Both the position numbers and the translations under genes were made by a program. From Escallonia rubra (lineage: Eukaryota; Streptophyta; Magnoliopsida; Escalloniales; Escalloniaceae), in assembly GCA_033065855.1 (NCBI GenBank), contig JAVXUO010000080.1, positions 310,001 through 374,000 of the forward strand: 64,000 nucleotides of DNA, in the 5' to 3' direction. A model generated the notes under the pieces. The model was not told where the DNA came from and searched no databases. It worked only from the letters and a program-made list of their open reading frames with translations. This document shows, in pieces, positions 55,346 through 64,000 of this stretch. The first letter of the stretch is position 1. The number at the start of each line of letters is the position of its first letter.

Positions 55346-55788
55346 CAGCCACAAGAACGCTTTACATATCTGTACTAACTGCAGGGATATGCAATTGTTA
55401 GCAACTCTCTTCTTGGGTAATTCAGCCTAAACTTGAATAAAGTCAATGGGAAAAGATATTCTTCTTGACCCTTTCCTCCTTTTGTGTTTTTGTATTTTGG
55501 TTTTTGAGCTTTGAAATTCTAGAGATTTTATGTTGAGGAGATGGTCCTTCTGAAGTTTTGAACACAAAGCAATTAAAGTTATTAAGATTTTGGCATGGAG
55601 TTTTTATGTAGACGTTGAGATGTAATTCCCAGTTCCCATTAGTTTATTGCATCATATATAAAATTAAAGACCATTGAAAACATAACAAACACAGTGAGCA
55701 TATATGACCTAACTAACAGTTAGAGAGGACCACGTTGATGGAATGTGGCAAGCTCAAAACTGACGTGTCATAGTCCAAATATCTGCTT
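55346..55788. other. Short gap between convergent genes
   Basis: About 440 bases hold the 3' ends of the NAT9-like and DOMON-only genes. No b561-like coding sequence is present on the minus strand. Confidence 0.6.
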
Positions 55789-56352
55789 CTAACCTGACAA
55801 AAAGTCCAGATACCCTACTGATTGAAGGTTTGCTAGGGATATTGAATGCATCTGGGGGATATCGTTTGAAACTGAACTTCCAGCTTGCCAGACATGGTCA
55901 ACACTGGTCTCATTAAGTGGACCGACAAGAGCAAAGATAGTCATCTCATTGTTCGTGTATTCAGCCGAGATGTTTGAAACCTGGAAGCTGAGATCTCCTG
56001 GTAGCATTGAAGGGTTGTAGCTGGTTATCGATGTCGGATATGCTGTCATACTTCCATTAGTGTTGTGAAAAGCCACAAGTGCTTGTGATCCAACCATACC
56101 TGCCCCTGTTGGGTTGATTGCCCACGCTATCCAACCCTCATAATTTTGGCTGGCTCTGTATGCAATGGCGGCTTTTCTTGTTGATGGGAAGTAGTTCCAA
56201 TGGAGATAGGCATGAAGATAAGGAAGGTCACTGCAAGAACTGAAGACTCTGTTGGATGCAAAGGTGTAGTTTGAGCAGGTTTGAGCTGATGAGAGGAGGA
56301 GATAGGAAATAAGAGTGCAGAAGAGGAAAATGGGTGTTGAACTTAAAGCCAT
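55789..56352 (-). CDS. DOMON-only, AIR12-like secreted protein
   Basis: An open frame of 187 residues. A signal peptide covers about 1-23 (ends SSAQ), then TCSNYTF with cysteines at 26 and 40. The DOMON domain follows, with EGWIAWAINPTGAGMVGSQA and VDHVWQAG; M86 and H153 are the likely heme b ligands, as in AIR12. Several Asn-X-Ser/Thr sites fit an extracellular place. It stops right after YLDFLSG. Most AIR12 proteins go on to a hydrophobic tail for a GPI anchor, and CYBDOM proteins go on to b561; this has neither. The stop lies inside TCAG|GTTAG, a possible donor, so this may be the first exon of a former longer gene. It may still make a soluble DOMON protein. Confidence 0.8.
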   Translation of the reverse strand: MALSSTPIFLFCTLISYLLLSSAQTCSNYTFASNRVFSSCSDLPYLHAYLHWNYFPSTRKAAIAYRASQNYEGWIAWAINPTGAGMVGSQALVAFHNTNGSMTAYPTSITSYNPSMLPGDLSFQVSNISAEYTNNEMTIFALVGPLNETSVDHVWQAGSSVSNDIPQMHSISLANLQSVGYLDFLSG

Positions 56353-58428
56353 TGACTGCTAATGTTCAATGTTGACTACTCTTAGGCTTGTGATGGAGTG
56401 ATATGTAATTTGAGGCTAATTTCTAATGGCTCTGTGAGGTCAAAACAATTATATGGGAACTGTTTCTGGTTTGAGAGATAGAGGCGGTTGTTTTAATAGA
56501 TGAGACGGTGGAATCAGTTTCGGGGACTGCTGGCTTATATCTGGTTTTTGCAGAGGATGTGAAATGTGAAAGTTTTGATGCAATGGGGGCTCTTAATCAG
56601 AACTGGCTTTGATAAGAAACTTATTAGCACTACTGCGATATATAGAGCAAGACCATTAAGTTTGCAGAAATGATAAACCCACACCAGAAATCAATCAATC
56701 TACTCCATCCTTCCAGGTGAATATGCAAGTTTAGCATGGACTGGTGCATATTGGGGTGTATTTAGCATTCCTCTTAGTTGAAGGTAGAATGGTCATGGAA
56801 ATTGCCGTCGTTTATGGCATGCTGTGGTTCTCTTGTTTCTGCTTCCCTTGGAACCTTTGCTTTTTCCAAACCAACACCCAGCTCAGCAACAAATCGGGTC
56901 CAGGAAGTGGATACTGCATGACACACCTACTTGAAGCTAACACAATACGTATGATTACATCAAGACTAAACTTCAGGGAGAGCTTAGGAAGTTGATTTCA
57001 GCTTATATGATAGACTTTTGAGTTCTAATCTGGCTATTGGTTCCTTTTGCTAAACTAACAAGGGTCACATACTTTACAGATTCGGAATAAGAATGTTACA
57101 AACCTCGTGAAAAACACAATTCAAATTTGTTGATACGATTATTACGATTAAATCATGATAAGTAAATCAATTGTTAACCGCTAATCAAAGACTCAAAATT
57201 GTGGAAAGTTGATTGCACATGACATGGTTTTACTTTCAAGCCCGAATTGTTAATATCAATTATCATTAATATTTGTTACTATTTATTATACTTATTTTTT
57301 TTTGTCACATCAAGTTGCCGCTAAAGAGGATCTTCACTTTTTTCATATTCTATCTTATTATTTAAGGCACACTGACATTGTAATCGGTTTCGAACATCTT
57401 CCACAAATATTCAATTCTCACGAAACAGTACAAAGTTGACATTACAGTAATAAAAGTGAAGGTGCTTTAAAAACAATCAATGTCAAGTGTGTTTATTGGA
57501 GTTATCCAACATCTTGTAATATGTTTATATGGTGTGTATGTAAGTTTAGAAAGTGAAACTGAGAAGATGTTTGAATTATAACTAAGTGATATTAGCGAAA
57601 GTTAAACATTAACACCAAAGTAAAAGTGGCTAAAGGAGAGGAGTTATGATTAATAAATCTATAATAAAGTTTGTAAAACGAGATGAGTTAGGAGCTTAAA
57701 AAATGTTGCATCTTTAAAATCGATAATCATGTGAACTCAAGAGATTTAGCAGGGTTTCCAAGCCTATGGTTGACTAGCGTGCCAAATGGGCGACCAAAAC
57801 GCGGTGAATTTGCAATCGTAAGTTGAATTTGCAATCAACTTCAAGAACATCACAACACGTTAGTGTAGGTAATCGACTCTGTTCGTGGCATTCAGAGATT
57901 AGTCAGTGATTACGAGTTGATTAGGTGGTACAGTGAGGAGATGAGGATCTCACTTTCTTAAGCGAGTCAAATGGACCGAAAACAAAAGCAAATGGAAGAC
58001 CAGGCAAGTAGTCACTAGAAGCAGGTTGGTGGGAGTTGTTGGGGGTCATCCTTAAAGATCTCCAGTATCTACCCACTTTCCAGTTTTTCCATGGAAAGCC
58101 TGGGTTTTGCACCACATAGACAAAGGGAAACGCTGCTTTCTAACCTCTAAAGTGGGCAAAAGCTTGGATGTTAGTAAACTGTCCAGATTTAAGGTGTCGT
58201 CTAACCCTTCTTTTAAGTTAAAAACTATTATGAAAGAAGAAAGATTGCTGGAGCTTTTGCTTGCAACTCAAAAGATCTCACTCACGTTTCATATTTAGAT
58301 AGATCTTTATTCCGACTAAGTAAGTTTGTACGTGGGGTTATAAAATCTAGCAAGCTCTCAAATCTCAAGTATCAAAGTACCTGGATTATTCATGTACTCG
58401 TATTAGTTAATTGAGCCTGAATAATTTA
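56353..58428. other. Intergenic region, no gene recognised
   Basis: The left part should be the promoter of the DOMON-only gene. The rest is AT-rich, with short frames only. Confidence 0.4.
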
Positions 58429-59026
58429 GGCTCCGTTCGGTAATACTTATTTTTTCAGTTTTTTCTTCATTTTTGTAAAGTGGAGAAAATAACCGCGTTT
58501 GACACACATTTTTTTTCCTTCAGTTTTGAAAACCAGTTTTGAAAACAGGGTTGTTTTTTAAAACTCCAAAAATGAGTTTTCAGTTTTGATTTTTATTTTG
58601 AGACCCCCACCACCCTCCCACCGCCGGCAGTTACCGTCCACCGCCACTGCCCACCGCCGGCGACTGGCAGCCTCCTTCGACGGCCGGCGACCATTGCCGG
58701 CGGTTGGCAGCCACCGCCAGAGCCCACCGTCGAGGACCGGCAGCCACCGCTGGCGACCACCACAGGCGTCTGCCAGCAACCACCAGCCACCGGTTGCCGC
58801 CGACCACCACCACTGTCGGCCACCGTCACCGCAAACAACACCACCAAAGAAAAAACTCAAAATAAAAACTGGGTAATCAAACGTCCAAAAGAAAAAAAAA
58901 ATCAAAATAAAAACTGAGTAATCAAACCTCCATTTGTTTTTGTAAAAAAAAAAATTTTAACTGGTTTTGGTTTTTGTTTTTTTAAAAACATAAAACCAAA
59001 ACTGGAAGGATTACCAAACGCTACCC
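58429..59026. mobile_element. MITE-like TIR element, copy 2 (GC-rich core)
   Basis: Left end GGCTCCGTTCGGTAATACTT and right end GATTACCAAACGCTACC match those of the copy at 11384-11861, and so do the TTTTTTCAGTTTT arms and the CCACCGCC core. This copy is about 120 bp longer, mostly in the core. It has a repeated AATCAAAATAAAAACTG word near the right end. No target duplication is clear. Confidence 0.7.
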
Positions 59027-59186
59027 TAGTTTAGAGAGCCTCGACTTCGCACTCTATATGTTGTATTATACCTTCATTTTGTTGCTTAAAAGTGCATTAA
59101 CAACAAAACCTAAATCTTTTAACGATGAATGAGGGTGTAGAAAGTGTAAAAAAAACATCCCATTTGAGGATAATATCACTGAACTT

Positions 59187-60244
59187 TTGAGGTTAGGGCA
59201 TAATTACACGTGCCCATCGACTATACGGACTGCTTTAGTGTTTTGGGTGAAAAGTCAATTATACCATTTTGTTCGTCTTGAATTTTCCTTTCTCCAATCT
59301 CCATCTTCATTTTCTAACAGAATCACCCCACCCCGTTGTCTTCCCCTCCTTTTTCCCACCCCTAACCCTCCGTGTATTCTACCCATCGCCAACCGCTAAC
59401 CCCACAAGCATCCGCACAACCACCACCCACTAACCCGAAAATGCATCTCACCATCACCGGCCGACAACGAAGCCCTCTCTGAACTTCTCCCTTTACATCA
59501 AGTGCTTTGCCGACCACAACCACCCCAACAATGTAGCCACACACGTGCGCACACACGGTAACAGATGTAAGCATTAATGGCGAGGATTTGAGGCGATGAA
59601 GGTGGGGGTCATGGAGGTGGTGGAGGCCATTTTGATGCGGTGATGGGTGGTGGCAAGGAGTAGTTGCTGTCTTGGTGGTGGTGATCTGATCCCACCATCA
59701 AAACGAAGGTGGATGTGCCTCGTGGTGGACGAGGGCTGTGATGTGCCGCAATTACAATAACGGTGGGCGACTGTCGTGATGTAGCGATTTGGATGGTGAT
59801 GGTGTTGATGGGGTTGGGGGGGGGGGGGGGGGATGGGGATGTCCACCAGCGGGGGCAGTGCTAGTACGGGTTAGTGATGTGGAGATCAGAATCAGGTGTC
59901 GTGAATATGAACGAGAATTTGATTTACACAAGACACAAGCTTTAGGTTATAATTTAAGGTGGATTGAAGGTGAGAGTGGCCCATGATGGTGCTGCGGCAA
60001 TGCCAGCAGCGGCGCTGACAAAAGGCAAATGGCGGGAAAGAAGATTAATTTGATTTTGAAATTTGTGTATGGTATAATGCTCAAAGGGTTGTATTGACAT
60101 TTTTAAGTAATACGCTGACATAAGTTAAAAATGTTTAAAAACACAAGCACTGTTATAACAGGAAGATATATGCATTATGATCTTTATTCTAGTATGATAT
60201 ATAACATTTTAAAAGTCAATGGAGTTAAGTATAATTACGTCTTA
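59187..60244. mobile_element. Possible TIR element with GC-rich core
   Basis: The left TTAGGGCATAATTACAC and inverted right TTAAGACGTAATTATAC are similar over about 17 bp. The centre is GC-rich with GGTGG and CACCACC words and a 17-base G run near 59815. Similar layouts occur in the long-TIR elements elsewhere in this window. The ends are approximate. Confidence 0.35.
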
Positions 60245-62122
60245 ATATCAAGGGATTCAATGATATTATCCCTTTCATCTAATTTTTCCTACAGTCCAAC
60301 GTTTGAAAATTTGCTGAGCTTGTACTTTGTACTTTGTACTTCTACAATTGTGAATCATATTTGGAAAAAAGGAACAAGAGTAGAGTTGACCTAGAATCAA
60401 AAGTATGATGGTGAAATTGTTACTCCAACCTCCCAACAAAAAAGAAAAAGGAGGAATCGTCACACTGACAGTGTGAAAGCAAGGTTTCTTTCATAAGTTT
60501 GGACTGGGGTGGGGGGTGGAGAAGATAGACAATAATCTTTAAAAAAAAAAAAAACTATTTCCTACAACCAAAATTGAAAAGTATTCTTTGCATGGCAAGT
60601 GTTTGACGATCATGAGAAAGAAAGTATAAGGTAGACGTTAATCAGGTAAATAATTTTTAGTGAAGGTTACTTGCCATATCCAAATTAGTGGGAAAGGTGA
60701 AAAAAAAAAAAGAGGAATCAGGCTTATATCGTCTGTCTGTTGACGAGTCCTCATGAAGAATAGTGCGATGAGTTTTTTCGTTATGACGACTCTAGTGTGA
60801 TGAGTTTCTTCGTGATAAAAGCTCCTAAAGGCAGAACTTAATAATTTTTACCATCACCTGCACGTAAGATGTTGAGAAAAATATTGCAAACATGTATAGA
60901 GAATACCCGAGTCGAATGTTATGCACTCTCTCTTTAAGACAAGTTTTACTCCCTTATACTACAACGTGTTACCGCAAATCTGCCTCCTAAGATAAAACAG
61001 GCGATCATTTAATACAACTTGTAGAATAGTAACGAAACAAAAGTTATCTTACGAGAGAGAATATGGAAAGTTTTTCATCCTCAATTAAGATTAAGGAAAG
61101 TCTTGACACTTATTTACAGTGCACGAAAGGTGTCTTTAAAAGGGTTTAATAACTCCACTAAATTAAAGTTACCATTAAAGGTTGTAACTTTTTACTAAAA
61201 TGTGAATAATCATAACCTTTAAAAATTGAACCCAAGTGCCAATTATTAAAAAATTTCCAACATAAGCAAGCCAGAAATACTCGCACTTGGTCTAGAATGT
61301 CCATGCTCTATGACATCACTGGGACATTATTGTGGTACAAAGAGGTAAAACGTAACAATCACTTCAAACTTTTAGCCTTTTAACATTTTTGGTAAAGCAA
61401 CTAATTGGTATAAATGACATGAATAATTGGCTTGAGGTCCAAATTATTTCAATCACCATTACATTACATCATCTTCCATGTGTATTTATTAACTACCTTA
61501 TTCTCCAGATCTAACTTTTAATTTAGAAAAATCATTACTGCATTTGATCTGTAAATTGAACATATTATTCTGGTATCGCGATTTCCAAAATGAATGGTTG
61601 ATATTATGCTTATATGCGACGATTGGTTACAAATTCGGTCTCTATAATTGCGTGTGGCGAGAGATCGTTACATATCCGTCTCAACAAGTAACATATGAAC
61701 ATGGCTCAACATACCTCTAGGAGATCATAATCATGTTAGTACATTCTTTCCCCAGAGAAGACTGAGCTCAACAATGAGCAGCACTTGAGATTTGTCCATC
61801 CAAGGGGGGAAGGGTGTGGGGAGGTGGGCAGGATTTGGGTATTGACCAAACCAAAAGCAATTGAAATTCAATGGTCCACGTGGCAAAGGTTCCTTCTCTC
61901 GCGTGAACCATTTTCACCTACGTCTAATTTGACTTCTCACAGCTCACCAAGTCGTGTGATCTACCCCCGACTGAGTCAACACGTTATGGATCTCTCTCTC
62001 TCTCTAAAATATTACAAAAGAAGTATCTTTTGTTTTAATTAGTGTTGTCTTGAATTTATTTTGTTGATGGTCGACAATAATATAAATTATTTATCCAGAA
62101 AGACATGTGGCAACCACACAAT
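60245..62122. other. Intergenic region, nothing recognised
   Basis: AT-rich DNA. No ORF, tRNA or clear repeat boundary that I can support. Confidence 0.4.
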
Positions 62123-62505
62123 CCTATTAAAAAACTAATAGCAGGCAGCAGACAGAGTTATTGTATTAGATATGTGACCGGGCTTCTTATACCCCTTCCC
62201 CTTTGCGCGGGGGGGGGGGGGGGGGGGGGGTTGGGTTTGATTATTTGGGCTAATATTGCTGGAGAGAAAACGCAGAAAGAAAGAAGAAAGACGAAATCCT
62301 ATTAAAAAACTAATAGCAGGCGGCATATAGAGTTATTGTATTAGATATGTGACCGGGCTTCTTATACCCCTTCCCCTTTGCGCGGGGGGGGGGGGGGGGG
62401 TTGGGTTTGTGCAACACTAGGCTTATAAGTTAACGTGCTTGTTAGGTATTATTTGGGCTAATATTGTTGGAGAGAAAACGCAGAAAGAAAGAAGAAAGAC
62501 GAAAT
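62123..62505. repeat. Direct tandem duplication with long G runs
   Basis: Copy 1 (62123-62297) and copy 2 (62298-62505) both run from CCTATTAAAAAACTAATAGC to AGAAGAAAGACGAAAT. Each holds TTGCGC followed by a long G run, 22 bases in copy 1 (62209-62230) and 17 in copy 2 (62384-62400). Copy 2 has about 40 extra bases after TTGGGTTTG. Confidence 0.9.
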
Positions 62506-62739
62506 TCTATCGCTTGAGGCGCGTCTAAAGATACTGTCTTCAAGGCGATATTTGCCCCCACTCAATCCAAGTTTGCTACCGGGTTTAATGGCAAATCACC
62601 TCCAGGACTACTAAAACCAACAATCTGCAGATAGTAATTCTGAAGATTTGTTTCAAAATTGCTCTTAAAAATTGTGTATGTAACTGGAAAAAAGATATGA
62701 GAATCTGGAAAAATTAGAATACTATTAATTCGTTTCAGA

Positions 62740-62783
<44 letters not shown>

Positions 62784-64000
62784 TAGCAGCCACCCTCTTT
62801 TCATGAAGAGACACAACCATTAAAGACACCATTTCAGAAATAACTGTTATTTTTGGTGCCTTTCCAGAATTATTTCAAAGTTATCAAAGTGTCACTAAAA
62901 AATAAATGACTGAAAGAAATAATTTCGAGAATTAAGAAATATATGGGCCGATAGATTATATATACATCAACGTGTCATACGCGCTCGCGACAAGCGTGCA
63001 AAGTGCGCCTACTAAAACGCACACAATGTGCCACATGCGCGCACCCGCGCGCGATGCACCGCACCATAGCATTTCCAATTGTTCCCTCCAAGACATCTCA
63101 AAATAATTTAAAAGTATGTACCATGTGGTTGCTTATAAGGATAGAGAAAATTTATTTTCTCTTCAATGTGGGACAAAGAACAAGACCTTTTGGGTCTTGA
63201 ACTTCACCTACAACACAAGCACATCACGTAACAATCTATTACCAACAAATATCAAATTTGTATGATGAAGTATACACCTAATGCGGCTCAAGTAACCAAT
63301 ATTCAAAATGCACCAAATGAATATATAGGCTTATTTTCCTTTCCAATTAAGTTTGCCTAATGAATGCTAACATCTGTCAAAAAATCGAGGGGCAAACTTG
63401 AAATTTAAAGTCTCCGGAACAATAGCACGTGGCTTAATCGTGTTTGTTGATTTTTCCATCACGTGCAATCTAATTCATTACCATCTCTCTTCCCTTTTGT
63501 ATTTGTGTCCAGAATGAAACCAAAAAGCCACCACCTACGTCCACGGTCGACCACCGTTGGCGTTAACTCCAACACCAAAACCAAAACCAAAACATCACCC
63601 AAGACCACCCCAACATCACCATAAGCCCTGCACCCTAAAAATGCGGATGAATCAAATCGACTGACTTGAACTTAATTTTAAGTTATTAATTAAGCCTGAT
63701 TCGATTTACTTTGATATCATATAAATTTATTCAACTCAAAACCAATTGAATATCAGTTGAGAGGCTCGCAAGGCCGAGTGTTACTTGTTATTTCCGCATG
63801 GGATTTGACCATAAATGAAAGTTCAATCCCTTGCAGTATTTGCCCTTTCCACGACCCGACCAGTTGTTTGGTGGTTCTTCATTGTCATGTAACACAAAAT
63901 GCACATACGTAGAAAGGAACTTGTGTGACAAAAGGATGGTTGGCCTGTCTTGATTGTCACAACTGCTCAAGGTAGTGGAACAGTCGAAATCAACTCTGTC
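62506..64000. other. Right edge, no gene recognised
   Basis: Holds an (AT)n(AC)n microsatellite at 62741-62783. The rest shows no gene. The CCACCACC-rich patch near 63520-63630 looks like the core of another TIR element, but no ends can be paired within the window. Confidence 0.35.
62741..62783. repeat. (AT)n(AC)n microsatellite
   Basis: About ten AT units followed by about ten AC units. Confidence 0.9.

Noticed and set aside
58558..58905. Long overlapping frames on both strands rich in Gly, Trp, Pro and Arg
   Set aside because: They come from the GC-rich triplet-like core of a MITE-like element, not from a gene. The same applies to 11484-11777 and 59574-59846.
60730..60830. GACGAGTCCTCATGA and repeated GATGAGTTT.TTCGT words, reminiscent of a hammerhead ribozyme or plant retrozyme
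   Set aside because: The core CUGANGA..GAAA with a paired helix II cannot be built, and no second copy at a suitable distance is present.

Overview
This is nuclear DNA of a flowering plant, most likely a eudicot. The protein genes have GT..AG introns, plant-specific families are present (NPH3, DOMON/cytochrome b561, WAT1, REM-type B3, PLATZ), there is a nuclear-type tRNA-Leu, and gene-poor stretches are packed with TIR transposons and retroelement relics. The species cannot be named from the sequence.

Seven protein-coding genes and one tRNA gene are supported. From left to right: an NPH3-family BTB protein (+, 635-3222); thymidine kinase (-, 4406-7744); a two-RRM, glycine-rich hnRNP-like protein (+, 18422-26705, with a 6.5-kb last intron and a 14-base last coding exon); a C2-domain protein (-, 31576-32832); tRNA-Leu(CAG) (+, 43857-43937); a DOMON/cytochrome b561 protein (-, 45392-46594); an N-acetyltransferase 9-like GNAT enzyme (+, 47723-55345, six exons, one 5.3-kb intron); and a DOMON-only AIR12-like protein (-, 55789-56352). 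They do not form a pathway. The two DOMON genes belong to the same apoplast-facing redox family, and thymidine kinase next to the hnRNP gene may be an old conserved gene pair.

The space between genes is mostly transposon-derived. At 9.6-10.65 kb there is an ORF-less retroposon flanked by a perfect 15-bp target duplication. From 12.1 to 17 kb, two long-TIR elements stand side by side, each split by a hAT-like element with a near-perfect 8-bp duplication; the second carries a PLATZ gene fragment. At 33.9-34.9 kb there is a 1000-bp hAT-like element with a perfect 8-bp duplication. At 35.6-37.0 kb there is a solo LTR (TG..CA, 5-bp duplication). From 38.8 to 43.65 kb a long-TIR element is split by a 3.6-kb CACTA transposon with a 3-bp duplication; it lacks a transposase but carries a WAT1 exon and a broken B3-domain gene copy. 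Two related MITE-like elements with GC-rich cores lie at 11.4 and 58.4 kb. Smaller TIR elements sit inside the large introns of the hnRNP-like and acetyltransferase genes.

No wholly new system was found. The most interesting items are the gene-capturing transposons and their nesting, the very long intron before a four-codon exon, the uncertain start (targeting) of thymidine kinase, and the DOMON gene that ends exactly where related genes splice into their membrane domain.
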